The notes under the pieces are model-generated. The model did not search any database and had not been told where the DNA came from. It was given only the letters and a program-made list of their open reading frames with translations. Source: Litorivivens sp041624475 (GTDB lineage: Bacteria > Pseudomonadota > Gammaproteobacteria > Pseudomonadales > Spongiibacteraceae). Taken from it: DNA of 64,000 nucleotides. The translations under genes and the position numbers were made by a program. Below are positions 6,813-15,558 of this stretch, piece after piece (the stretch's first letter is position 1; every line of letters starts with the position of its first letter). The DNA lies in assembly GCF_041624475.1 (NCBI RefSeq), contig NZ_JBFJUX010000009.1, forward strand, positions 1 to 64,000, written 5' to 3'.

Positions 6813-9503
6813 TTAGCCCTCGCGGCGGGGCCAGCCTTCCAGTATCAGTGCTTCGCCCTCCTTGCTGCGAAATACCGCATCAAAGTAGCGGCTGAGATCC
6901 TGTGGCTGCAGCGTACGTACTGATTCCAGTACGGCTTCCTGCCAGTTTAGCCCCGTCTGCTGTTTCGAAATATGGGACCAGTAGTGATCCGCCAACTGTT
7001 CACCGCGTAGCGCGCGCGGATCAAGCTCGGCGCTGACCCGCGCTTTTACCAACGCCAGCTGCGCCTCTGTCAATGTGTTTAGCCAGTGTGGAAAATCACT
7101 GAGAAACTGCTCGGTTGCGCGTTTTAGTATGTCTGGGGTAGTCGCGGCAGATTGGGCAATCAGCGCATACCCCCGCTGTTGCTCAAAGTTGACTGGCACG
7201 ACGGTCACCCCGTAGGCCAGACGCTGCTCTTCCCGCAAGGTCGCAAAGTACTGCCTTTTTAACAGCGGTAGAAGCAACTGAAATTGCGCCTCATCCTGTG
7301 GTGTGCTGCGCGGCGTGACATGGTAGCGGAGCAGCGCGTTGGACTCACTGAGCAGCTCAGTGCTGCGGGTGCCACCTTGAATTTCTTCCGCCGCTAATGC
7401 AGTGCGGGCAAAGTTGTTGGTCGCTGTGTCGCCTGGCGATTGAACGGCGTGGGGAAGTGTTAGAGCGTGGCTGAGTGCGCGGGCCGTCTCGCGATCTCCG
7501 CCGTAAATGTAGAGCGTAGCTCTCAGAGCCGACAGCGATTGCTGTTGGAGGGCCAGCCAGTGCGGGTGGTCGCTCTCCTGCAGAGCCGCAATGCGTACCG
7601 CCGTTGGATCTTCGGCGGGAATAAGGGAGTAACGCAGCTTTTCTACCAGTCTTTCGAAGGCAAAACGATAATCCGGGGGCCGTTGCCAATCGCCGATCAT
7701 TCTGGCTTTCAGTGCGTCGAATTCCGCCTGGGTCAAGGTTGTCTGCAACATGTCAGCGATGCTCGCCAGTTGGTCTCGTATCTGAACGGGGGTGCCACGC
7801 AGCTCGACCGCCATGCCCTGATCATGGCGATACCAGTCACTGTCCGGAAAGCGCTGGCTCGTGATATCCAGTGCTTCGAGCCACAGCAGGCCGAGCGTCC
7901 GGTGGTGGGCAGACTGGCCGATTACCGGCAGGTCAAGAGATAGCTGCACCATGATAGATCCGTTAGCCTTCGGCGTTGCGGAATGCCAGGTGGTGATATG
8001 GCCCGTGTCTGCAAGGAGTTTCGGCTTGTCGGCCTGCGACGCAAGTTCCGGCAGGGTCGGCGATTCCCGAAGATCGACAGGGGGCGTAAAGGCCTCGAGT
8101 ACAGTTGCATTGTGAGGCGCAGCGGTGGGCTGGGTCAGTTTCTGCAAGGTATAAGGAACGTCAAATACCGGTGAGCGCTGTTCGCCGTCCAGGGTCGGGT
8201 GCAATTCAATCAACAGCAGCTTGCGCTTATCAAGCAGCGACAGGAATTGCTTCGAGGGCAACACAGCGGGCAGCTCGCTTCTCTTTTTGGCGAGGGTCTG
8301 CAGCCAGGTTTGAACATGGTGACTTTCTATATAGCCGGGTATCCGATTGCGATCACGCAATTGGTGGGCGCGGAAGCGGGCCAGCACATTCGGGTTGCGC
8401 GCCTGAACTGCCAGAGCTTGCAGCGCCTGCAGCAGTATCTGCCACGTGGCGTCGCCAGCGGCTAGCCCGGTACCAGTGGGTACCCAGTGCAGACTTAAAC
8501 TGGCCTGGTTTCCGGCCGCAATCCCGCGACTCAAGGTGACACTTTTGAACAGGCCGGTACTCAGCAACTGCCGCCGCCAGCTCCCTGCGCTGTCGGTATC
8601 GGTCCAAAAGCGCAAATAGTCGACGGTGGCTTCCCCTTCCTCCCTAGAGAGGCCGGCAAGTGGCAGCAGTAGATTGAACTGGCGTGAAGATACGGGCGCC
8701 TGAATGTGCAGATACTGCGGCAGTGTACTGCTGTCGAACAGGGGGGGCTCTCGGATGTTTGCTGCGGGCAACACCGGCAGGTCGCCGAAGCTTTCGCGTA
8801 TATTCTGCTGTTGTTGGGCTGGGCTTTCCGCGCTGATATAGACCAGACTGAGGTTGGCAGGGCGGTAGTAACGCTCAAAAAAACTCTTCAGCTCGGCTTT
8901 TAATGCGTCGAGGGAGTAGGGCGCAAAGCTTGCTTGATTGCCGGCGCTGTTTCGCCGGAAGGGATGTCCGGCTGCTGTGGCGGATTTGAGGGCGTCCTGC
9001 AGCAACCAGTTTTCGCGGGTTTTGAGAAAAGAAAATTCGTCGCTTACTGCGCTGATTTCCGAGGCAATGATCGACGTCGTAACACGAGTTGTCCGCAGCA
9101 GCTCCGCTAGCTCCTGCAATAGCAAGGACGCCGCTTCACGCTGGATCTCAAAGACGAAATAAGTGCTTTCGTGGCTGGTTTTGGCGCTGACCCGACCGCC
9201 GTTTAATGTGAGGAAATCGCGTAGCGCAAGCCGCTCCCCTCGGGCGTCGACAATGTGCTGGCGCAAAAAAACATGCTCGGCCAGATGGGCCAGTCCGGGC
9301 ACGGTATCCTGAAAACTGCCGGCGTTAAATTGCAAACCAATCAGGGCATTGGCGCGAGCTGGTCGTGACAACGTGAGACTGCGCAGGCCGTTGCTGTGAT
9401 CTTGTAGTGAATGGCTGTTGTCAGGAAGCGCATCGGTCTGCAGGGGCAGCAGCCCGAATGTGGATAGGATTGCCAGATTGCGCAGGCGTCGCGGTGGAAT
9501 CAT
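6813..9503 (-). CDS. Secreted M16 family metallopeptidase (pitrilysin/insulinase type)
   Basis: 896 residues with an N-terminal signal-like segment (LAILSTFGLLPLQTDALP). The inverted zinc motif HxxEH is present as H73-LAE-H77, followed about 75 residues later by the conserved Glu region EISAVSDEF. The length fits a single-chain M16A peptidase with four M16-type domains. Such enzymes degrade peptides in the periplasm; the specific substrate is unknown. A GGAGAGG ribosome-binding site precedes the ATG. It lies 113 bp downstream of the polysaccharide-export operon, separated by a perfect hairpin, so it is probably a separate transcription unit. Confidence 0.85.
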   Translation of the reverse strand: MIPPRRLRNLAILSTFGLLPLQTDALPDNSHSLQDHSNGLRSLTLSRPARANALIGLQFNAGSFQDTVPGLAHLAEHVFLRQHIVDARGERLALRDFLTLNGGRVSAKTSHESTYFVFEIQREAASLLLQELAELLRTTRVTTSIIASEISAVSDEFSFLKTRENWLLQDALKSATAAGHPFRRNSAGNQASFAPYSLDALKAELKSFFERYYRPANLSLVYISAESPAQQQQNIRESFGDLPVLPAANIREPPLFDSSTLPQYLHIQAPVSSRQFNLLLPLAGLSREEGEATVDYLRFWTDTDSAGSWRRQLLSTGLFKSVTLSRGIAAGNQASLSLHWVPTGTGLAAGDATWQILLQALQALAVQARNPNVLARFRAHQLRDRNRIPGYIESHHVQTWLQTLAKKRSELPAVLPSKQFLSLLDKRKLLLIELHPTLDGEQRSPVFDVPYTLQKLTQPTAAPHNATVLEAFTPPVDLRESPTLPELASQADKPKLLADTGHITTWHSATPKANGSIMVQLSLDLPVIGQSAHHRTLGLLWLEALDITSQRFPDSDWYRHDQGMAVELRGTPVQIRDQLASIADMLQTTLTQAEFDALKARMIGDWQRPPDYRFAFERLVEKLRYSLIPAEDPTAVRIAALQESDHPHWLALQQQSLSALRATLYIYGGDRETARALSHALTLPHAVQSPGDTATNNFARTALAAEEIQGGTRSTELLSESNALLRYHVTPRSTPQDEAQFQLLLPLLKRQYFATLREEQRLAYGVTVVPVNFEQQRGYALIAQSAATTPDILKRATEQFLSDFPHWLNTLTEAQLALVKARVSAELDPRALRGEQLADHYWSHISKQQTGLNWQEAVLESVRTLQPQDLSRYFDAVFRSKEGEALILEGWPRREG

Positions 9504-9584
9504 GAACCCTCTCCGCTGCGAAATGACTGACTATTGTAGCCTTGTGTCGGCAGGAATCAGGAGGTTTGTCACGGTAATAGTTGG

Positions 9585-9610
9585 AGCGCTGCTGCCGGGG
9601 CAGCAGCGCT
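9585..9610 (-). terminator. Hairpin at the end of the export operon
   Basis: A perfect 12-bp inverted repeat (AGCGCTGCTGCC with its complement, 2-nt turn) sits between the HlyD-like gene (ends 9616) and the M16 peptidase start (9503). There is no T tract, so it may be an RNA-stabilising structure or a weak terminator. Confidence 0.5.
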
Positions 9611-9615
9611 CTGGC

Positions 9616-10917
9616 TCAGTTTTCTGAAGCGGCTGCGGCCGCCTTTTTGTCACTCGTTGCGGGCTCGTTGGCGACGGCCTTTCCGTTAAAGAACTCACTC
9701 AGCGCCGCAACCGCTTTGTCGATATCTTCTGCCAGCGACCAGCGTGGCACCCGGCCGTAGATGGGCGTGCCGGTGTTGAGGGCATCGGGGAACTTACCAC
9801 CATCGGCGGGTACTGCTTCGGCGACCAGTGAAGCGTTCTCTGGCGCGTTCAGCTCGCTGTATGACAGCGCCGACTTGCTTTCCATGCGCGGGTAGATCTT
9901 TTCGATACGCAAGGGGAAATCAGCCCCGGCCGAGGTGTGGGCCGGTACGGTCTGTCCCACTTTAAGCTTGCCCTGAGCTGAGGGCGGGAAGAACAGAAAG
10001 GCGCGAGTGTCATCCTGTTCCAACATGATAACCGCCGGTTCCCCGGCTTTGAGTACGTCGCCGCGCGAAACACGAACGTTTGCCACAACCCCATCGGACG
10101 GCGCTCGCAGCTCCAGGCTGTTGAGCTGGTTCTGGATGCTGTCGCGCAGCTTGGTTAACGACGCGAGACGATTTTCCGGCATTGCTTGTTGTTCATCGCG
10201 GGACTGAGATTCAGCCAGCGCCGAGCTTTGCCGATAAGCCGATTGCAATTCGGCCTTGACCCGCTGCAGGTCGGACCAGGTTTCCGAGTGCTGCATTTCC
10301 AGCTCCTGCAGGCTGCCTTTGGACACGGCGCCGGCAGCAACCAGTCGACGCATGGCGTTGATGCGTTCTATCTCGGTGCGCGACTTGTTTTCCAGTGCTT
10401 CCAGCTGGGCGCGGTTGGATTCAATGCGCGCTCTCAGTTCTTCTCGATTGGAGGAAATGCGCGAGGTGCTTTCCACCATATCCGCCTGCATACGCGCGAT
10501 TTCTGCTTCATTGCGGGCCAGTGCCTGTACCAGCTCCGGTGAATTGAGTTTCACCAGCGGCTGCCCGGCTTTGACGGTTTCTGAAGGCGAAACCAGCACT
10601 TCGTCAATGGTCACAGTCTGTGAGGGCGATACATTGTATTGTTGTCCGCTGACGGCGCCCTGGGCGTTGTACCAGAACAGGCCGGTGTAAATTTCTCGCA
10701 ACACCAGCCCGACAATGCAGGCAATAATGGCGAGGTAAATATAACGTCCCCATTGGGGTTTGCGCGGCTGGGCGACTTCCAGTGGCAACGAGTCGGGCCC
10801 TTGCGCACTGGAATACCATTGGCGCCAAGGGTGGCTGGGCGCGCCGCCTGATGAAGGTTTGGGCGCGGGTTGTGTGTGATAGTCGCGTTTTTGCAAAGCA
10901 TTCTGTCTGTTTACCAT
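9616..10917 (-). CDS. HlyD-type membrane fusion protein
   Basis: 433 residues. A cytoplasmic N-terminus of about 50 residues is followed by one membrane helix (YLAIIACIVGLVLREIYTGL), a biotinyl-lipoyl-like strand (VLVSPSETVKAGQPLVKLN), a long alpha-hairpin coiled coil (about 120-230), the second lipoyl half (RAPSDGVVANVRVSRGDVLK) and a beta-barrel domain. It should be the inner-membrane adaptor linking the glycosyltransferase to the TolC-like channel. Its ATG overlaps the end of the glycosyltransferase gene by 7 bp. It resembles the Alg44 periplasmic part, but no PilZ domain is visible. Confidence 0.85.
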   Translation of the reverse strand: MVNRQNALQKRDYHTQPAPKPSSGGAPSHPWRQWYSSAQGPDSLPLEVAQPRKPQWGRYIYLAIIACIVGLVLREIYTGLFWYNAQGAVSGQQYNVSPSQTVTIDEVLVSPSETVKAGQPLVKLNSPELVQALARNEAEIARMQADMVESTSRISSNREELRARIESNRAQLEALENKSRTEIERINAMRRLVAAGAVSKGSLQELEMQHSETWSDLQRVKAELQSAYRQSSALAESQSRDEQQAMPENRLASLTKLRDSIQNQLNSLELRAPSDGVVANVRVSRGDVLKAGEPAVIMLEQDDTRAFLFFPPSAQGKLKVGQTVPAHTSAGADFPLRIEKIYPRMESKSALSYSELNAPENASLVAEAVPADGGKFPDALNTGTPIYGRVPRWSLAEDIDKAVAALSEFFNGKAVANEPATSDKKAAAAASEN

Positions 10918-12233
10918 GAGTCATACTTCCTTGATTGTTCCTGTACGTACTCGGGGACGTAGGTTTCCCAGTATGAGCGTTTGAATAGATACTCATCGGC
11001 GTAGGCGATCAGGCGCACAGTGCGCAGGTAGAGCCCGGTGAATAATCCGTAGAGGGGCAAATAGGGGAACATCGGCAAATCCAGATGCGGTCGCTCACTG
11101 ACTGCCAGCGCTATGAGGTAGTGGAAGATATTCACAAAGACATAGAGGATCGTGACCAGAAAGGTTACCTGCCAGAACATGTCCGCGTGATTCATCAGCA
11201 TCCACACGACATAGATGGGCAGTGAAATGGCGAAGATGACTTCGAAGATCACTTCGTCCAGGGCGCCGAGCAGGTTCCGACCATTAAAGCTGCGGCTGAA
11301 GGGATTGAAAATGCCGCTGTACTTTCTGATCCTGAAGCGCACCACGCTGCGGTTCCAGCGCAGCTGCTGGCGAAAGTAGCCCCACCAGTTGTCCGGCGCA
11401 TCAGTCATACACATCGCCTTGGGTGCGAACCCGATCTTGCCGCCGGCGAGACAGATTTTGGTGGTCAGGTCACCGTCTTCGCCGGGACCGGCTTCCCAGC
11501 CGCCGATCTGTCTGACAATCGAACTGCGCAGCGCGCCAAAGGCACCGGACACAATAGACAAGGTACCTGCGGCGGCGGAGGCCCTTCGCCCGACACCGAT
11601 GCCGAACAGGTATTGAATGGCCTGGCATCGGGTCAGCAGGTTGGTTCCGGCATTGCGCACGCGCAGGTTGCCGGCAACGGCCTGAACTTCCGGGTCGTAG
11701 AACTCAACCAGCAAATGCCACACGGAGTGGCGGTCGAAGGTGGAGTCTGCATCGCAGATCACCATAAACTCACCGCGCGCAGCGTTTGCCGCGAAGTTCT
11801 CGGCCGATGACTTGCCACCGCGCTGGCGATGTTCGAAATAGCGCACCCAGCCACGTCGTGCCAGACGGCGGCCAATGGCGTCCATCCCGTCGGAGGAGCC
11901 ATCGTTCACCACGATGATCTCCAGGTTGGGGTAGGACTGCTCCCGTAGAGACAGCACGGTGGTTTCCAGCGTTTCTGCCTCGTTAAAGCCCGGCAGCAAG
12001 ATAGAAACCAGCGGCTTTTTATGAGCAAGGTACTGACGAAAGCGTACTTTCTCCGGCGGTTCTGGTTTAAAGATCATCGCCAACACGATGATTTCCGACA
12101 GTATGTAGCGGGGCACCGAGAGAAACACGAAAGGCCACATAATCAAGGCCAACTCCCACAGGGTCAGTGCTTCCACCAGCGCCCAACATTCAAGCCAGAA
12201 CTGGTTAAACCGGACGGTCAGTTCGTTAAGCAT
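10911..12233 (-). CDS. Processive family 2 glycosyltransferase (Alg8/BcsA-like)
   Basis: 440 residues from the ATG at 12233 (AAAGGTGG site upstream; a GTG at 12242 is also possible). Two N-terminal membrane segments, a GT2 domain with D111-GSS, D161-A-D163, GEDGD at 251-255 and the processivity motif QQLRW at 289-293, then several C-terminal membrane helices. This is the layout of polysaccharide synthases such as Alg8, BcsA and hyaluronan synthase, which polymerise a nucleotide sugar and extrude the chain through the inner membrane. No C-terminal PilZ domain is seen, so direct c-di-GMP control is not indicated. Polymer identity is unknown. Confidence 0.87.
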   Translation of the reverse strand: MLNELTVRFNQFWLECWALVEALTLWELALIMWPFVFLSVPRYILSEIIVLAMIFKPEPPEKVRFRQYLAHKKPLVSILLPGFNEAETLETTVLSLREQSYPNLEIIVVNDGSSDGMDAIGRRLARRGWVRYFEHRQRGGKSSAENFAANAARGEFMVICDADSTFDRHSVWHLLVEFYDPEVQAVAGNLRVRNAGTNLLTRCQAIQYLFGIGVGRRASAAAGTLSIVSGAFGALRSSIVRQIGGWEAGPGEDGDLTTKICLAGGKIGFAPKAMCMTDAPDNWWGYFRQQLRWNRSVVRFRIRKYSGIFNPFSRSFNGRNLLGALDEVIFEVIFAISLPIYVVWMLMNHADMFWQVTFLVTILYVFVNIFHYLIALAVSERPHLDLPMFPYLPLYGLFTGLYLRTVRLIAYADEYLFKRSYWETYVPEYVQEQSRKYDSW

Positions 12234-12244
12234 CACAGCCACCT

Positions 12245-13675
12245 TTACGCATAGCGATCAGCCTCGTCAGCTACGATAGGCGCGTCGCTGTCGTCCACTT
12301 CGCTGATCGAAAGGTCGATACCCGCTTCGCGTAATACCGCTTTTTCCAGCTGGCGACAGGTAGGTGTATGTCGGTCGGGCGAATCGTGCAGTACGATCAT
12401 AAGCTCCTGCTTGCGACGCTCAACGCAGAGTAGTGAATCGCTGGCTAATTGCTGAATTACCATGCGCGCCGTTTGCAGTTCTTCGCTGGCATCCTCGCCT
12501 GGCGAGCGCAGCGCTGCGCTGTAGACGGTCGTTGGACTCTCATTGTCGCTGGCAACCTTAAGCACCACTTTGGCAATCGCATCCATAGCCGAAGAGCGTT
12601 TGTTCTTTGCAGGTTTTTTTCGTGTGGCCGTGCGCTTGCGTGGTGCCGCGCTGTTTTGCGCGGCCACGTGTTGCGGATTCCACGAACCCAGGCGTGCCAC
12701 CGACATGGCATTTTGTGTCAGCGAATAACTGCTGATATTGACCGGTCGCAGATCCGCCGGCGAATGGTAGGTGTTGCACACAGCACACCACGCCTGCAGG
12801 ACCGGCTCGGTGGCCCAGTAATTACAGTCGCCGCAAACCACAAACTGGCCGGGGCGGTTGTATTCCACGCCAATATGCTGGACATCGCCGTGGCATTTTG
12901 GACAGCGGGGGCGGCCGGTTACCATAAACTCGGCTTCCGGCGCTACGTAGCCGCAGCGGAAGTGGTGGATAGACTCCTGGGCTTCCAGGTGGGTGGAGTT
13001 ACACTCGGGGCAAAGCTCCTTTGCGCAAACCCGGTAACTGCTGCAGTCGGGACAGGTGAAAACCCGATCGACGTGCTTGGCACTGACTACGCTGTGGCGG
13101 GCCATATCGTCCAGCAGCTCGCGTACTTCGTTGGCGCTGCCGCCAAGGAAAAGCTCGGCCAGAGGATAGCTGTAGGCCAGCGTCTCCTCGGGAGAAACCA
13201 TCGGCTCGAGCCTTGAGCCGCGCGTATACAAATACTGCAGCAGAGTCAGTGGGCGGTCGTCAGCCGCCTGGCGAATGTCGCGCAGTTGGCGGTGCAGCAT
13301 CGACAGGGTGAGCGATGTTTCTCGCAACATCTCGCTGTCTGGTCGCGGCGGAAGCACACCGTCGGCGAGGTGTTCCAGCAGCGAATCGGTAGCGTGATCG
13401 GCCAGGCCAATCACGGCAATCGGCCGCAGACAGTTTTCCGGATGAGCTCGGGTATCGCGCACCAGCTGCATCACTTTGTGTTTGTCGTAACCGGTGATGA
13501 CCAGCGGCAGAATGCGCCGGTCTATCGGCGTGTCCGCTGCGGGTGAGCCAAACACAGCGCGGACTGCCGCCGCTTCGTCCGTAACCCGGTCAAACTCTTT
13601 CAGCTCCACCAGTTCATAGGCGAGTGCGTGGCTTACGGGCACTGATGATGAGCTATTCCGCAGTACTGAAACCAT
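12245..13675 (-). CDS. TackOD1-like zinc-ribbon signalling protein
   Basis: 476 residues from the ATG at 13675, with AAGGAG overlapping the TolC-like stop. The N-terminal part (to about 120) looks like a degenerate receiver-type alpha/beta domain (LRPIAVIGLADHATDSLLEHL). A cysteine-rich module follows, with Cys near 208, 211, 217, 222, 225, 241, 258, 261, 281, 284, 297 and 300 (FTCPDC, LCPEC, RCPKC, VCGDC, WCAVC), predicting three or more zinc sites. This resembles the thaumarchaeal output domain TackOD1. A basic linker (RKRTATRKKPAKNKRS) leads to a C-terminal alpha/beta domain. It is translationally linked to the synthase genes and may regulate or assemble them. Confidence 0.7.
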   Translation of the reverse strand: MVSVLRNSSSSVPVSHALAYELVELKEFDRVTDEAAAVRAVFGSPAADTPIDRRILPLVITGYDKHKVMQLVRDTRAHPENCLRPIAVIGLADHATDSLLEHLADGVLPPRPDSEMLRETSLTLSMLHRQLRDIRQAADDRPLTLLQYLYTRGSRLEPMVSPEETLAYSYPLAELFLGGSANEVRELLDDMARHSVVSAKHVDRVFTCPDCSSYRVCAKELCPECNSTHLEAQESIHHFRCGYVAPEAEFMVTGRPRCPKCHGDVQHIGVEYNRPGQFVVCGDCNYWATEPVLQAWCAVCNTYHSPADLRPVNISSYSLTQNAMSVARLGSWNPQHVAAQNSAAPRKRTATRKKPAKNKRSSAMDAIAKVVLKVASDNESPTTVYSAALRSPGEDASEELQTARMVIQQLASDSLLCVERRKQELMIVLHDSPDRHTPTCRQLEKAVLREAGIDLSISEVDDSDAPIVADEADRYA

Positions 13676-13685
13676 GGTTGTCTCC

Positions 13686-15137
13686 TTAACATTCGTAAAG
13701 CGGAGCACAGATGGCGTTCTCGCTTGCCAGGTTGCTCTCGCGGAAGTTGCTTGCCAGGTAGTCCGGTTCGCTAACGGCCCAGGTCATGACATTAGCCAGC
13801 CACTCGCCGCGTTCGCGCCAGGTGTCAGCAACACGCAGCCAGAAACGTGCAGTTTCCACATCGATTTGCCAGGGGTGCGGTGCGCGACCGGAGCCGGGTT
13901 GTGATGCGCGGGTGCGCATCTGTTGCAGAATGCGGCTCTGTTGACGCATACGTTCAGTCGCGCGGCTGAGCGCGGCAACGGATTGGCTCCACTGATTGCG
14001 CAGATCGATCAGTTCGCGCTGGCGTTGCAGCAGCGCATCGGCCGCTTCGCGGCGGCGGGCTTCAGCCTGATAGCGCAATGCTTTTCCCTGGTAGTAGTCG
14101 CTGGCGCCGAGAGGAATAGTCAGCACGGCTCCCACTTGCGGGCCGTCCTCGGCATCGTCGCCATTGACGCCTCGTCGTTGAAATACCTGGCCGGCGTAGA
14201 CATCCAGATTGATGCCGTTGCCGCGATAGGACTCGGCATCTTCTTTCAGTGCCTGGGCTTCAAACTCGAGAATTTTTGCCTGCGGCGCGTTGTTGGCCAG
14301 TCGAACGATGTCGTCGCTGCCCGGTGCGCGCTGCGGCAGCACGGTATAGTCGATGGGCGGGCGCGGCGCCGACGGTTCAAAAGGTGAAAGACTGTCGAAC
14401 GCGCTGGTGATTTCGTTGTGCAGGATGAGAGCCTCCGCCTCGTTGGCAAGTGTCGCTTCGGTAATTTCCGGCATCGACGCTTCGGCGGAGAGTTTCAGCT
14501 TTTTTTTGGCGGCCTGAATCGCGTTAAGCGCCTCTGACAGTGCCTGGTACTGATACTTTTCTGCCCAGGCGATGGCCGCACCGCGCGCCAGTTCGGTTGC
14601 CGCTTCGGTGTTCTGTTCTGTGACCCGGTACTCGGCCTGACGCAGCCGCGCTTTGGCGGCGTCGACCCGGGAGCCTTTGCGCAGGAGTTGATCCAGCAGC
14701 TGGAAGTTCAGGCGTACATCGGAATACTGTTCCAGGCTGTCATCGGTTCCGGTGCCATTGTTGATGTTGCCGCCGAGCCCGTCAGGGTAGTCCGCATAAC
14801 TGGCCGACAGGTTAAGTCCGAGATCGCCGCGCTCTGACGCCAGCGCGGCTCTACGGGCCTCAAGCTCCAGTTCTTCGACATTGGTGCGATAGGACTGCTG
14901 CGACAGATGGCGAATCTGGGTGATAAAGCTCAACCACTGTTGCGCCGGTTCCGACAGTGCCCCCTGTTGCGTCTGAGAGCCTGTAGCTGCTTCGTTTTCC
15001 TGGCTGAGACCCTGTACGGGCGTCAGCGAAAAACTCAGGGCCGCGATCGCTGCAGTCAAGTGGCGCTTGCGCGGAAGCGTACGGTTACATTTCTTGGTTT
15101 TGTGCAGGTTCATAGTGTTCCGGTTCATCATGTTCAC
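13686..15137 (-). CDS. TolC-like outer membrane channel protein
   Basis: 483 residues from a GTG at 15137, with in-frame ATGs within the next few codons as alternatives. A signal peptide (HLTAAIAALSFSLTPVQGLS) is followed by two long alpha-helical repeats with TolC-type features (ASYADYPDGL strand region, DAAKARLRQAEYRVTEQNTEAA coiled-coil helix, and a second copy around AEARRREAADALLQRQRELI). It is the likely outer-membrane conduit of the export system. It is the first gene of the operon TolC-TackOD1-GT2-HlyD, about 60 nt downstream of a sigma-54 promoter. Confidence 0.83.
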   Translation of the reverse strand: MNMMNRNTMNLHKTKKCNRTLPRKRHLTAAIAALSFSLTPVQGLSQENEAATGSQTQQGALSEPAQQWLSFITQIRHLSQQSYRTNVEELELEARRAALASERGDLGLNLSASYADYPDGLGGNINNGTGTDDSLEQYSDVRLNFQLLDQLLRKGSRVDAAKARLRQAEYRVTEQNTEAATELARGAAIAWAEKYQYQALSEALNAIQAAKKKLKLSAEASMPEITEATLANEAEALILHNEITSAFDSLSPFEPSAPRPPIDYTVLPQRAPGSDDIVRLANNAPQAKILEFEAQALKEDAESYRGNGINLDVYAGQVFQRRGVNGDDAEDGPQVGAVLTIPLGASDYYQGKALRYQAEARRREAADALLQRQRELIDLRNQWSQSVAALSRATERMRQQSRILQQMRTRASQPGSGRAPHPWQIDVETARFWLRVADTWRERGEWLANVMTWAVSEPDYLASNFRESNLASENAICAPLYEC

Positions 15138-15207
15138 GGCTTGATCCCCACTCTCTCTGTGGTCGCCTCCGAGGCGATGGGTTGTACAAATGGTTCACCC
15201 GGCACAT

Positions 15208-15223
15208 GGCAAGAGCTGTGCCA
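15208..15223 (-). promoter_or_regulatory. Sigma-54 promoter of the TolC-like operon
   Basis: Reading leftward the sequence is TGGCAC-AGCTC-TTGCC. It has the invariant GG and GC exactly 10 bp apart, matching the consensus TGGCAC-N5-TTGCW except at the last base. It sits about 70 bp before the TolC-like start codon. Confidence 0.75.
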
Positions 15224-15307
15224 CTCGCAAAAACATTTTTAAAAACAGCGGCTTGAATTCTCAGTAAGGGAAGTTTTGAAAAAGACGTGTGGTTTTACAT
15301 CTCAAGT

Positions 15308-15325
15308 TGTCGCGAGAAAGCAACA
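15308..15325 (+). promoter_or_regulatory. Candidate GlrR-type enhancer site 1
   Basis: TGTCGC-GAGAAA-GCAACA, an 18-bp dyad close to the enterobacterial GlrR site TGTC-N10-GACA (one mismatch in the second arm). It lies about 85 bp upstream of the leftward sigma-54 promoter, a normal distance for an enhancer. Confidence 0.5.
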
Positions 15326-15374
15326 GGGCCTTGGCGGGTGGTAGCTAAGAGTTTGATATAAAAAGACTATTCGC

Positions 15375-15392
15375 TGTTGCCTTGATGCGACA
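15375..15392 (-). promoter_or_regulatory. Candidate GlrR-type enhancer site 2
   Basis: On the minus strand it reads TGTCGC-ATCAAG-GCAACA, the same two 6-bp arms as site 1 in the opposite orientation, 67 bp further upstream of the sigma-54 promoter. Confidence 0.5.
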
Positions 15393-15558
15393 GAGGGGGG
15401 TGAGCCCGCGACTGCGGAGCGTTAAAGGGTGCCTTACTCAGGCGGTAATCTGTAAATAACAGCCTGAAACTGTGCCCGGTTTTTGCATTGCAGACCTTGC
15501 AATAGGTATCGGGATAGCGGTGTCGAGGGAGACTGACGCAGTCGCAGGAGTTGGATGA

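Larger units (their letters stand above)
15138..15558. other. 420-bp divergent regulatory region
   Basis: No convincing gene is present. It separates the leftward export operon from the rightward coiled-coil gene. It holds a sigma-54 promoter facing left (15223-15208) and two copies of a dyad motif TGTCGC-N6-GCAACA in opposite orientations at 15308-15325 and 15375-15392. A weak right-facing -24/-12-like sequence, CGGTTTTTGCATTGCA, lies at 15477-15492. Confidence 0.6.

Noticed and set aside
9585..9610. REP-type or mobile palindrome
   Set aside because: It is a perfect hairpin but I see no second copy in the window; a transcript-end structure is the simpler explanation.
15477..15492. Rightward sigma-54 promoter for the coiled-coil gene
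   Set aside because: GG-N10-GC spacing exists and the -12 element is good, but the -24 element is CGGTTT and shares only the GG, so it is left as weak.
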